IMG/VR virus record: IMGVR_UViG_3300042905_003262
Span: 1 to 59,706 of that record
Length of the DNA stretch: 59,706 bases
Origin: a virus
Strand: one strand, 5' to 3'
In this document: positions 14,874-21,752 of the stretch, piece by piece
Layout: each line of letters begins with the position of its first letter
Position numbering within the stretch: position 1 is the first letter of the stretch
Position numbers and translations under genes: made by a program
The notes under the pieces: model-generated
Database searches by the model: none
Told to the model about the DNA's origin: nothing
Seen by the model: the letters and a program-made list of their open reading frames with translations, nothing else

Positions 14874-16352
14874 CTACTCAATTTGCGGCATTCCGTCCAG
14901 ATTATATGCCGCGTATGCCATCACGAGGCCAGTGGGAACGCTGTTGGCGTTGATCTGAGTGGTGATGCCATATTGTTCCTCAAATCCGGGCTGGAAGATC
15001 AACTGCATGTTGTCGTCATTGTTGATCGTGATTTTGCCAGCGCCGGAGCCGCCCATGACAGCGCCGAAGCCGTGCATCAGCGCGTCCTGACCAAGACCCC
15101 ACAAGCGAACAAACGGCTGGCCGTAGCTGTTGCAGGGAACCACCTTGGAGCCGATGGCAAACGACTGAGTGTGCTTTCCAGCCCACACGCCGCTGTCATA
15201 GGTGACGTTACCGAGGGTGGCAAGACGTGCGTCGCTCGTAGTAGCGCCGAGGTGAGACACGCCCGTAATGGTGTTGCCATTCGTGGTCGTGTAGGAGATC
15301 ATGCCGAACTTGCCGGTGGTCTTGTCCTGAATCAGCGCATACTTCGTGGCGCTGGTTTCCTGCGTGATCTTCGTGACCTCGTGGGAGGTGAAGGCCGCGC
15401 CGGGGAAGAAGCGGAAGTAGAGATGATCCGTGAGGGCCGCAGCGGCAGCGGAAGCGCCGCCTTTGACAGTGCGAGCGGTGGTCTGCGTGAAGTCCAGCGC
15501 CTCGCCAAGGAAGGCCATCGGTTGAGCAAAGCAGCCTTGAGGGCCGTTCGCGGAATCGACCTCGACAGTCCAAGGAAGAACCGTGGAGCCGTTCCAGCTC
15601 GGGACGATGCCGGAGTACAGGTAGTTGCCTGCGCCGCGATCACCGGCCTGAGCCATGAGGGTCTGCCAGTTGTTGTCATTGCTCAGTTCATCGAGGCCGC
15701 GCTCGGGGGCTAGGATGACGTAGCGTTTCACCTCCTGCGCACCGGACTTGCCGACTGCGAAGGGCTTGGCCTGATTGTCAGCCAAACGGCCAGCCATGCG
15801 GCGGAACAGGGCGGAATCGGCGTAGTGCGAGCTGCGAAGACCTTCAATCGACGTGGCGGCACTGTTGGCATACACGCTATTGGAGGCACCGGCAGCGGCG
15901 CAAGCGCGGAGGATTTCGGCCTCCGTCATGGATTCACGCTCACGGGCAAACCAAGGAGCGAGTTTGCCACGGACACGGGTGTCAGCATCCTTGCCCACGA
16001 CAGACTGAGCCGCAGAAACGCGGTTCAGGATCACGGATTTGTGATGGTTGCCGAACGTGAGGGCGAACATTGCGCCCTTGATGTTTTCGCCGCCCGATTT
16101 GCGGTCTGCTAACGCGCCCTGTTCACCAGGGCCGCCGAGTCCGGCTTCGACGTAAAAGTTTTTGGTGACGCCTTGAAGGTTCTTCAAGCTGGAGACAGTC
16201 GCGATGGCGCGACCACCGGCATTACCGGCCATGAGTTTGAAGAAGATGGAGCGAGCGAGGGAGTCGAGAATTGTCCCGGCTGCCCACTGTTGCTCTTGCG
16301 AGGATGTGCCCATGTTCGAGACGATTTGGGCGGTCGTGAATGCAGTAGCCAT
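14874..16352 (-). CDS. Major capsid protein, N4-gp56/DUF4043 type
   Basis: A 492-residue protein matching the N4-gp56/DUF4043 group of phage capsid proteins. The N-terminus (AQIVSNMGTSSQEQQWAAG) is followed by SLKNLQGVTKNFYVEAG and KGAMFALTFGNHHKSVILNR, and then by an A-domain-like region ending with PGFEEQYGITTQINANS. Position after the scaffold candidate and before a strong terminator fits the most highly expressed virion gene. The start ATG is preceded by ACACCTCACC. The 200 bases upstream (16353-16552) hold no credible gene and may carry its promoter and leader. Confidence 0.85.
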   Translation of the reverse strand: MATAFTTAQIVSNMGTSSQEQQWAAGTILDSLARSIFFKLMAGNAGGRAIATVSSLKNLQGVTKNFYVEAGLGGPGEQGALADRKSGGENIKGAMFALTFGNHHKSVILNRVSAAQSVVGKDADTRVRGKLAPWFARERESMTEAEILRACAAAGASNSVYANSAATSIEGLRSSHYADSALFRRMAGRLADNQAKPFAVGKSGAQEVKRYVILAPERGLDELSNDNNWQTLMAQAGDRGAGNYLYSGIVPSWNGSTVLPWTVEVDSANGPQGCFAQPMAFLGEALDFTQTTARTVKGGASAAAAALTDHLYFRFFPGAAFTSHEVTKITQETSATKYALIQDKTTGKFGMISYTTTNGNTITGVSHLGATTSDARLATLGNVTYDSGVWAGKHTQSFAIGSKVVPCNSYGQPFVRLWGLGQDALMHGFGAVMGGSGAGKITINNDDNMQLIFQPGFEEQYGITTQINANSVPTGLVMAYAAYNLDGMPQIE

Positions 16353-16552
16353 AATGGTGAGGTGTAAAAAAGGTGGAAACTAACGAGGGTGGATTGGATT
16401 TGGGTATGCCAAGACGCGGCTATGCCGATCCCAGCGGTTTTGCGGGCGCAAACGGGGCAGGCAGGCCAGAACGCGGCCATCGTGGGCCGGGTGCATGACA
16501 TGACTCGGGGTGCCGTGGTGAACGGCTGCGTCAGGATCGACTCAGGAGAAGA

Positions 16553-17710
16553 CTAATTGGCGTCCTCGATAGAGTAGAATGCCATACCTTGGGACGGTGC
16601 GCCTCCAAGGTTGCGATCCAGTGCCGCCAGAATTTCGGACGCATCTCCACCGGCAATCGCTTGAGAAAGCTGCTGCTGCTGGACTTGAGCCGGTTCAGTA
16701 GGTTGGACCATAACGCGGTGCTCGCTAGTCGGCGTGTAACCTCCAGGAATGGCAGACATGGATGCAGGCGCAGGGGCCGTGCTCTTGGCTGCCGTGGAGG
16801 GTGTCGCCTGTGGCGTGCGGGAGGAAGGTGAAGCAGCGGGCGCATTGGCCGCGTTGTTCATCTTGAAAGGTGTTCCTTTGAGTAAAAACTCGCCCGCGAT
16901 TTGCGCAACAAGTTTCTGCTCATAGTCTTCATCGGCCAGGGCAGCGGCATCGGCTCGCACGTTGGCATTGTGAAGTTCAACGAATCGCTGGTGGAAAGGT
17001 GTCGTGGCGTCCCTGAGGTCTTCAAAGACGTTGGCAAGCGCCTGAAACTGCGCTTCTCCAGCTTGTGCGGCGGCGGAAACTTCCTCACGCTCCCGCAAGC
17101 TCTGCTCGAAGCGTTCGATGGCGCGGAGTTCCGCAAGGGCGGCAACTTTATCCTCGCGAAGGGCGATGACTTCGCGGTAGCGCACGTCGTCCATGACGGG
17201 ATCAAGCGTCTCAAACTCTTCGCGGAGGGCTTGGATTTCGGCATTCAGCGCTTCAAGGGGTGTGACTGGCGCTTCTGGCGTCTCAGCCTCCAGGTCTGGT
17301 TGCGCGGCAGGAATGGTAGCCGATGGCACCATGAGGCCAAGTTGGCGATATGCTTCCTGTTCGGCTTCGCCTAAAGACATCGTTTTGCCTTCGGCCTGCG
17401 CAGAGCGGCGAATCTTGAAGGCGGTTTGCTCCACGGCATTTTGGGCCGTCACGCGCACGTCTTCACCGACGCGCCAGTTCTTCGCAAGATTCGGGTCGAG
17501 TTCCTTCGTGGGATCGAAAGGCGCGGGAGCCGCTGGAATCTCAGGGGCAGGCTCGGGAGTCGCAACGGGAGCGGGCGCTTGAAATTCCTCAATCGTAGTA
17601 GCCGCAGATTCGACTTTCGCCACGTCAACACCGCCATCAAGCGCAGCAATCATGGCTCCAATGTCGTTTGGATCAATTTCGGCGGCTGGCGTTGGGGTGG
17701 CGTCTGGCAT
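16553..17710 (-). CDS. Scaffold protein candidate
   Basis: A 385-residue acidic protein immediately upstream of the capsid gene, the standard place for a scaffold. It is rich in alanine, proline and glutamate, with a central long helix or coiled coil at about residues 145-260 (LNAEIQALREEFETLD, REDKVAALAELRAIERFEQSLRERE). The C-terminal 100 residues are low complexity. Scaffolds are typically acidic, helical and disordered like this and guide capsid assembly before being lost. I chose the ATG at 17710 over a TTG at 17731. No sequence signature is diagnostic. Confidence 0.65.
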   Translation of the reverse strand: MPDATPTPAAEIDPNDIGAMIAALDGGVDVAKVESAATTIEEFQAPAPVATPEPAPEIPAAPAPFDPTKELDPNLAKNWRVGEDVRVTAQNAVEQTAFKIRRSAQAEGKTMSLGEAEQEAYRQLGLMVPSATIPAAQPDLEAETPEAPVTPLEALNAEIQALREEFETLDPVMDDVRYREVIALREDKVAALAELRAIERFEQSLREREEVSAAAQAGEAQFQALANVFEDLRDATTPFHQRFVELHNANVRADAAALADEDYEQKLVAQIAGEFLLKGTPFKMNNAANAPAASPSSRTPQATPSTAAKSTAPAPASMSAIPGGYTPTSEHRVMVQPTEPAQVQQQQLSQAIAGGDASEILAALDRNLGGAPSQGMAFYSIEDAN

Positions 17711-17761
17711 GGTAAGTATTGGTTTCTCCAAACCTTACCGATGCAACTGGAATTTTCACAG

Positions 17762-18133
17762 TTATGCAACAGTTATGCAAGTGCGGCCAGGAGTAGGCCC
17801 GAAGAGGCAGTTTTGCCGCCGCTCCGCCATGTAATCCTCCTTGGTCATAGCTTTGTATAAGCCGGTAGTGATATTGTGGACAACCACGCAGTCGGCACGT
17901 TGCGCAACAGGAAGCGCCTCAATTATCTCCTTAGCTCTAGCTTCTTGGTGGCGCATCATCCACTCAATCAAACCCATTCCATATCGTTGCGGTTCTGCAC
18001 CAGCAAACAGCGGATTCGTAGCCGCTGCTGCCTTTGCGACCTGCAAGGACGCTGGAACCTTCACGGGCGCGGCGGGTAGCGATTTAGCGGCAAATAGGCC
18101 GGTGATGGCCTTGAAGATGTTGCGGCGCTTCAT
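17762..18133 (-). CDS. Small protein with a Tat-like N-terminus
   Basis: A 123-residue protein beginning MKRRNIFKAITGLFAAKSLP, which has the twin-arginine followed by a hydrophobic stretch and an alanine-proline exit, as in Tat signal peptides. Tat export cannot be proven from this alone, since the hydrophobic run is short. The rest is helical and hydrophilic with IEWMMRHQEARAKEI and a C-terminal ERRQNCLFGPTPG. It precedes the scaffold candidate and overlaps the stop of the gene upstream, so it belongs to the virion operon. Function unknown. Confidence 0.6.
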   Translation of the reverse strand: MKRRNIFKAITGLFAAKSLPAAPVKVPASLQVAKAAAATNPLFAGAEPQRYGMGLIEWMMRHQEARAKEIIEALPVAQRADCVVVHNITTGLYKAMTKEDYMAERRQNCLFGPTPGRTCITVA

Positions 18134-18342
18134 GTGGCTGTATTTTTAGAAACGGTAATGAAATTGTGAGAGTCAAACGTCTTTCCGTCTTTGAGTGATT
18201 TGGTGAATGTCATTACCCAACCACTCGCAGCTTCACGAAAGCTAATTTCACGACGACCCGGAGTGTCCACTTCGATTGCTTTAGTGAGTGAAATCTCGCG
18301 AGTCGAGCCGTCATTGAAGGCAAGAGTTAAAGTGGCGGTCAT
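18130..18342 (-). CDS. Small hypothetical protein
   Basis: A 70-residue protein, mostly strands: TATLTLAFNDGSTREISL and SGWVMTFTKSLKDGKTFDSHN. It looks like a compact beta domain. It overlaps both neighbours by four bases (ATGA), showing translational coupling in the order 18339-18890, this gene, 17762-18133. No family recognised. Confidence 0.65.
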   Translation of the reverse strand: MTATLTLAFNDGSTREISLTKAIEVDTPGRREISFREAASGWVMTFTKSLKDGKTFDSHNFITVSKNTAT

Positions 18343-18890
18343 GGCTTGACGATCTTGTAGGCGATGATGTCGGATGCTTTGTCACTGTGGTTCCAGCGGA
18401 AAAATCCAGCGTTACCCGTATCACCAAAATCATTTGCTCGATATTGAACTTGAACCGTCACGTTGCGATCAACCGGGCTGAACATGCCGCCCGGCCAGTC
18501 TATCCAGCCGTCGTTTTCGGGCTGTTTGGCCGTTTGAGGAATAATCTCGTCTAAAGCTGACTGTGATTTAGCTTCATACACTTTTCGCAGTTCTTCGCGG
18601 CCTGTTTTCCACGCTTGGAATGCCAGTTCGCTTGTGCCAGCAGACGCCATCTGCGCCGAGCTATACCAAGCATTGAAAGCCTCGCGCTCAGGGTCCACGG
18701 GAAACTTGTAGCCGACTGCATCTAGCACGGCTTTGGCGAAGGCTTCACGGGCGGGTTGCTCTTGTTCCCAGTATTCGGAAGAAGAGAATACCGTGAGATG
18801 CCAAGACCCTTTAAGGGACGGGTCGAAAAAGGCAGCCGCCGCTCCGATGTTGGCAAGTAGGGAGAGAGTATGAGGTGTGGTCGTTGTCAT
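18339..18890 (-). CDS. Hypothetical protein
   Basis: A 183-residue protein from the ATG at 18890 (MTTTTPHTLSLLANIGAAAA). It is mixed alpha/beta with a helical section around PEREAFNAWYSSAQMASAG and a C-terminal strand region containing WIDWPGGMFSPVDRNVTVQVQYR. The aromatic DWPGG section and the WNHSDKASDIIAYKIV tail resemble small phage proteins that describe a virion attribute, but I do not recognise a family. It is the first gene of the three-gene coupled set that leads into the scaffold. Confidence 0.6.
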   Translation of the reverse strand: MTTTTPHTLSLLANIGAAAAFFDPSLKGSWHLTVFSSSEYWEQEQPAREAFAKAVLDAVGYKFPVDPEREAFNAWYSSAQMASAGTSELAFQAWKTGREELRKVYEAKSQSALDEIIPQTAKQPENDGWIDWPGGMFSPVDRNVTVQVQYRANDFGDTGNAGFFRWNHSDKASDIIAYKIVKP

Positions 18891-18902
18891 AGGCGGACAC
18901 AA

Positions 18903-18940
18903 TAACGCCTTAGACCCACTCGCGCAAGTCTAAGGCGTTA
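18903..18940 (-). promoter_or_regulatory. 12-bp perfect hairpin upstream of a virion operon
   Basis: TAACGCCTTAGA (18903-18914) pairs with TCTAAGGCGTTA (18929-18940) around a 14-base loop. On the minus strand it ends 12 bases before the ATG at 18890. No T-run follows, so it is not a typical terminator; it could be a message-stabilising or translation-controlling structure. A second small hairpin with CCAGT/ACTGG arms follows at about 18946-18959. Confidence 0.55.
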
Positions 18941-18991
18941 AGCAACCAGTTCGGACTGGCCAACGACCAGAAGTCCGCCCGAATGAGGTAA

Positions 18992-19744
18992 TTAGTTTAC
19001 GTCTGTGAACGTGCCGGAAGTGAAGAAAGCGCCCCAAGTAGTCGCGCTCAAGGCCACAAGTTCGATGGCGTTCCCGATGGTAGCCGCGCTCGAAATGGCA
19101 TCCCCGGCGGCATTGGTGAGCGCGAGGATTTGCGTGCTGTCTGCCGGGTTAATGTCCACGTCCTGCGCGGCGGTGAGATAGACGCGGAATCGCATCCCCA
19201 CCTGTGGAGCCGGGAGAGTCAGGACTATCGCGCCGGACGCTCCAGTGTTGATAAACGTGCTGCCGTAAAGCTGGTCTGCCGTCAGGGTCGCGGTAGTGGC
19301 CTGCGTGATGACACGTTGAACATGGTTTCGAGCCAAGATATGCCACGAGCTTTGCCCAGCTTGCAGGAAAACAGACTCGTTCGGGCTGGAGAGCGTAATC
19401 GTCGTGGTGCCGTCGATGGTTTCACTGCCGCTGCCGTCAATCGTGATGGCGTTTGCCGTGCTGTCGTTCTTCTGGATGCAGATGATCTGATTCGTCTGAT
19501 TCGTCCCAGCGGGCAGGAGGCCGATGGTGAAGGCCGCCGAGGTGGCGTTGGCGAGCAGCGTATGGTCAGAGCGCGTCATTGTGTAGGCGGCACTGATGGC
19601 TTTGGCGTTAGCCTTGTAGGCAATGCCGGTGCCGTTCTGCGGATCGGTGATGTTGACGAGGCGCTGAGCGGGGGCGTGACTGCACCAAAGCAGGGCGGTG
19701 GTGAGCACGAGAGCAAACAGGGAGGCGAGGCGAGGGTATTTCAT
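18992..19744 (-). CDS. Exported fibre-like beta protein
   Basis: A 250-residue protein whose N-terminus (MKYPRLASLFALVLTTALL, then WCSHAPAQ) is a convincing signal peptide with likely cleavage after APA. Two copies of a virion-type beta domain follow: residues about 45-140 (LPAGTNQTNQIICIQKNDS, IDGSGSETIDG, SVFLQAGQSSWHI) and about 145-250 (LTLPAPQVGMRFRVYLTA, AIELVALSATTWGA). These domains occur in phage tail and head fibres. A fibre-like protein with an export signal is odd, and suggests a secreted or envelope-attached role. The cysteine at about residue 21 is not in a canonical lipobox. Confidence 0.7.
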   Translation of the reverse strand: MKYPRLASLFALVLTTALLWCSHAPAQRLVNITDPQNGTGIAYKANAKAISAAYTMTRSDHTLLANATSAAFTIGLLPAGTNQTNQIICIQKNDSTANAITIDGSGSETIDGTTTITLSSPNESVFLQAGQSSWHILARNHVQRVITQATTATLTADQLYGSTFINTGASGAIVLTLPAPQVGMRFRVYLTAAQDVDINPADSTQILALTNAAGDAISSAATIGNAIELVALSATTWGAFFTSGTFTDVN

Positions 19745-19952
19745 GGCGATTTTAGGATGGTTTCAGGGTGCGCTGGAGTATTCAGGAGCGGGGCGGAATG
19801 TCAAGCGCGGGGCATGTTCACGAAAACAGCGGGAATTTCGTGAACAAATGCGTGCTCACTGTCAGCACGTTCCCGTGCTTGCTGTCAAAGTAGCGCAAAA
19901 GCGCCCACATTGGGCGAATCGACTCCCTGAACCGGTCAGGGGAGTGACATTT

Positions 19953-19984
19953 GGAAAGTCCGCGCCGGTTGAGAGGACTTTTTT
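19953..19984 (+). terminator. Terminator-like hairpin within the RNA region
   Basis: AAGTCC (19956-19961) pairs with GGACTT (19975-19980), followed by a run of T to 19984. The stem can be extended with GGAA/TTCC at its base. It may end a short upstream RNA or be part of the larger fold. Confidence 0.45.
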
Positions 19985-20078
19985 CCTGTTGACGATTCGA
20001 GGTGAAGCGGCATTATCGCGCTCACCAAATAGGTTTGCTCTGTGCGAAGGAGTAATCCGCTCCACTGGCAAACCCACT

Positions 20079-20116
20079 GAGGCCGACTTTTTCGCACAAG
20101 GTCGGCCTCTTTGTTT
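20079..20116 (+). terminator. Strong terminator-like hairpin with a kissing loop
   Basis: GAGGCCGAC (20079-20087) pairs perfectly with GTCGGCCTC (20101-20109), and a TTTGTTT run follows. The loop contains TTCGCACA (20091-20098), the exact complement of TGTGCGAA at 20041-20048, so this stem could also form a pseudoknot with the preceding hairpin. It is either a terminator or an internal structural element. Confidence 0.6.
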
Positions 20117-20171
20117 GCCGTTTTAGCGCCAACACTCTCACCTGAAAAGGAGGTCACTTGGCAAAGGTATT

Positions 20172-20304
20172 GAGAGTAGAGTTCAGCGGTGGCGTAATGT
20201 AAATCCGGCATAATCACGTCTAAACCGGGCCTCGCAAAAGGTTCGTAACGCACCGTCGCAAGCGGAGTTACTGGTTCAAGTCCAGTCCGCTGAACTCTAC
20301 TCTC
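20172..20304 (+). ncRNA. tRNA-like domain closed by an 18-bp perfect stem
   Basis: GAGAGTAGAGTTCAGCGG (20172-20189) pairs base for base with 20287-20304. Immediately before the 3' strand is a perfect tRNA T-arm: ACTGG, loop TTCAAGT, CCAGT (20270-20286), stacked on the stem exactly as a tRNA T-arm stacks on its acceptor. T at 20190 matches tRNA position 8, and GGCGT/ACGTC (20191-20220) could be a D-like arm. The interior (97 bases) is too long for a tRNA, there is no anticodon arm, and no CCA follows. A hairpin GTAAC/GTTAC (20245-20271) competes partly with the T-stem. Confidence 0.6.
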
Positions 20305-20306
20305 CG

Positions 20307-20441
20307 AAGGTTGAATTGAGCGGAAGCTATGATACACACCGCCATAGATAGGGGCTTACCCGCCACAGAATGCGTGCCGAACAGTTCGGAACACCACGCA
20401 CCGCAAGCAGACGTTGTTACCTGCCCGCTCAATTCAGCCTT
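20307..20441 (+). ncRNA. Second long-stem RNA domain, multi-way junction
   Basis: A 17-pair closing stem (20307-20323 with 20425-20441, one G-U pair) begins two bases after the previous domain ends. It encloses CTATG/CATAG (20327-20347), GGG/CCC (about 20352-20361), TGCGTG/CACGCA (20371-20400) with inner CCGAA/TTCGG, and GCAG/CTGC (20407-20424). Together these would form a five-way junction. Closing-stem ends GAGCGG/CCGCTC resemble those of the preceding domain (CAGCGG/CCGCTG). Confidence 0.6.
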
Positions 20442-20451
20442 CAAATTCGGC

Positions 20452-20639
20452 GCATGGTGGATCGCAGTTCAGCCATGCAGAAGTCGCTACGGGAAACTGT
20501 AGGGCTGCGCTGAAAGCATTTGAGTCGTGTTCTACTGAGACAGCCGAGCGACGAGTTTTCAGCGGTGCGAAAGCATCAAAGCGATGATCCTGATTCCCGA
20601 CGAAACAGACAGCTTGCAGTTACCCGGCAACGGGACTGC
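20452..20639 (+). ncRNA. Third part of the structured RNA region
   Basis: Helices include GCATGG/CCATGC (20452-20478), CTAC/GTAG (20487-20502), CGCTGAAA/TTTCAGCG (20508-20564), a five-pair stem with a GAAA tetraloop (about 20564-20577), and GCAGT/ACTGC around CCCG-GCAA-CGGG (20616-20639). The last is a textbook GNRA-capped hairpin. The TTCAGC at 20468-20473 could alternatively pair with GCTGAA at 20509-20514. The block ends about 45 bases before the next start codon. Confidence 0.5.
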
Positions 20640-20686
20640 TTTGCTCCGAAGCCATCAAGCCCTCCGAAACATAACTCCAACGACCC

Positions 20687-20866
20687 ATGACCACCGCCCA
20701 AACCGCCATCAAAGCCGCCCGCGAAGCCAGCGACCAGCTTGATTTGCTCCACGTCGAGAAAGCCAAACTGGAGCGCGAGCACGATGAAAAGCTCAAACTG
20801 CTCAACGAGCGCATTTCGATTGAGCGGGCGAGGCTTTCGACGCTTCTAGCCATCGCGGATAAGTAA
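20687..20866 (+). CDS. Small coiled-coil protein
   Basis: A 59-residue protein starting MTTAQTAIKAAREASDQLDL and continuing as one charged helix with heptad-like leucines (EKAKLEREHDEKLKLL, ERARLSTLLAI). The ATG follows CTCCAACGACCC, a form of the genome's start leader. It is the first protein gene after the structured RNA region and heads the rightward block ending at 22174. No family recognised; a short coiled coil can dimerise or act as an adaptor. Confidence 0.6.
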   Translation: MTTAQTAIKAAREASDQLDLLHVEKAKLEREHDEKLKLLNERISIERARLSTLLAIADK

Positions 20867-20886
20867 TTCACCCCACAACGACCACC

Positions 20887-21144
20887 ATGAAAGAAGTCCA
20901 ACTTGTCACCCTTGTTCAAACGTCACTCACGACTCGCGGAGATGGCGAATCCACCCCAATACGGCGCGTCATGCAATGGTGGACCCAAGAAGGTGAACTT
21001 GTCGCAGAAAATGACCCCTGCTCAGTAATCGTCACCGAAGAAAAACGCCGTGAAATTCATCGGCTTTTTAATGCCGCTGGCCTGAGCCTGGATACTTACG
21101 GATTTCTTATCGAAAACGTCGCGAAGATTTTAAGCTCAAAGTAA
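20887..21144 (+). CDS. Hypothetical protein
   Basis: An 85-residue protein, MKEVQLVTLVQTSLTTRGDG and on. It begins with strand-like sequence, then a tryptophan pair (RVMQWWTQEGELV), then a helix pair with EEKRREIHRLF and LSLDTYGFLIENVAKIL. The ATG directly follows CAACGACCACC. This first-strand, WW, and helical layout is seen in small phage proteins of unknown role. It lies between the coiled-coil gene and the ASCH gene. Confidence 0.65.
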   Translation: MKEVQLVTLVQTSLTTRGDGESTPIRRVMQWWTQEGELVAENDPCSVIVTEEKRREIHRLFNAAGLSLDTYGFLIENVAKILSSK

Positions 21145-21157
21145 CCCCACGACGACC

Positions 21158-21472
21158 ATGCAAGACCAACAACCCCGAATGCTCCGCCTGACGCTCAAAC
21201 GCCAGTGGTTCGACATGATCGCAAGCGGCGAGAAAAAGGAGGAATACCGCACGCCTGGAAAGTGGATTCTCTCGCGCCTTGAAGGCAAAGAATACGATTA
21301 CGTCGAGTTTAAGAATGGTTACGGCCCCAATGTGCCAACTATGGTGGTTCAATACATAGGCTGGAAATACTCGCACGGGAAACGCGAATGGGGCGGTGGC
21401 TCGACTACGGGGGCGTTTGCCACGATCATGCTAGGCCGCGTCCTGTCTGTCAACAATTACGCGAAACTATGA
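21158..21472 (+). CDS. ASCH-domain protein
   Basis: A 104-residue protein with the ASCH signature: MLRLTLKRQWFDMIASGEKKEEYRTPGKW can be read in pieces as LTLKRQWFDMI, SGEKKEEYR and TPGKW, with the strand YDYVEFKNGYG and a C-terminal TIMLGRVLSV. ASCH proteins have a PUA-like fold and probably bind RNA or nucleotides. The GEKxEEYR motif is the family core. It is coupled to the next tiny frame by an ATGA overlap. A second superfamily member, DUF3850, is at 6254-6571. Confidence 0.85.
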   Translation: MQDQQPRMLRLTLKRQWFDMIASGEKKEEYRTPGKWILSRLEGKEYDYVEFKNGYGPNVPTMVVQYIGWKYSHGKREWGGGSTTGAFATIMLGRVLSVNNYAKL

Positions 21473-21528
21473 ACACGCCAGACATCCCTAAACCCTGGAT
21501 GCCACTCCCAACACATCCGCAGGTATGA
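21469..21528 (+). CDS. 19-residue coupled microprotein
   Basis: A frame of 19 residues (MNTPDIPKPWMPLPTHPQV) whose ATG overlaps the ASCH stop and whose TGA overlaps the next ATG, both as ATGA. Ribosomes leaving the ASCH gene would translate it and hand over to the next gene. It is strongly proline-rich. Either it is a real short peptide or a relay that couples translation; nothing more can be said from sequence. Confidence 0.45.
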   Translation: MNTPDIPKPWMPLPTHPQV

Positions 21529-21752
21529 ATAGCTCTCAACAACCGGAAATTTACCTGCTGCTGGCAGACCTTGATGGAACCATGCGCTCGGGCCAGGACC
21601 CGTTTGGAGTCGCGGTCACTAGCGAGGAGGAGGCTAAACGTTTTGTTCAAGGGGGTAATGTTGGCTACTCTCATTCGTATCAAAAGCTCCAAATCTTTGA
21701 TAACATGGATGACGCTATCGCATTTCGGTATCCACGATATAAAAAACCATGA
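21525..21752 (+). CDS. Hypothetical protein
   Basis: A 75-residue protein with EIYLLLADLDGTMRSGQDP, FGVAVTSEEEAKRFV and QKLQIFDNMDDAI. It reads as a small alpha/beta fold of strand, helix, strand, helix, as expected of a single-domain phage accessory protein. It is tied to both neighbours by ATGA overlaps. No family is recognised; the LADLDGT string recalls a HAD motif I, but the protein is far too short to be that enzyme. Confidence 0.6.
   Translation: MNSSQQPEIYLLLADLDGTMRSGQDPFGVAVTSEEEAKRFVQGGNVGYSHSYQKLQIFDNMDDAIAFRYPRYKKP

Larger units (their letters stand above)
19816..20650 (+). ncRNA. Large multi-helix structured RNA region, GOLLD/ROOL-like in style
   Basis: No credible protein gene lies between 19745 and 20686. 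Instead the plus strand folds into many strong hairpins in series. Examples: GTTCACGAAA/TTTCGTGAAC (19816-19845), GCGC/AAAA/GCGC (19893-19904), CGCCCA/TGGGCG (19902-19916), a bulged ACTCCCTGA hairpin (19922-19945), GGTTTGC/GCAAACC (20032-20074), GAGGCCGAC/GTCGGCCTC (20079-20109), two long closed domains (20172-20304 and 20307-20441), and late hairpins capped by GNRA loops GAAA (about 20564-20577) and GCAA (20616-20639). T-rich ends are on the plus strand. Size, ornateness and phage context recall GOLLD and ROOL RNAs; identity with them is not established. Confidence 0.6.

Noticed and set aside
16184-16501. Leftward 105-codon frame overlapping the capsid gene start
   Set aside because: It reads the capsid N-terminus in another frame and has no recognisable features; the 200-base gap there is more likely a leader.
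20172-20304. tmRNA or ordinary tRNA
   Set aside because: It lacks an anticodon arm, CCA end and tmRNA tag frame of the usual length, and the closing stem is far longer than an acceptor.
21525-21752. HAD-family phosphatase based on LADLDGT
   Set aside because: The protein is 75 residues and has no further HAD motifs.
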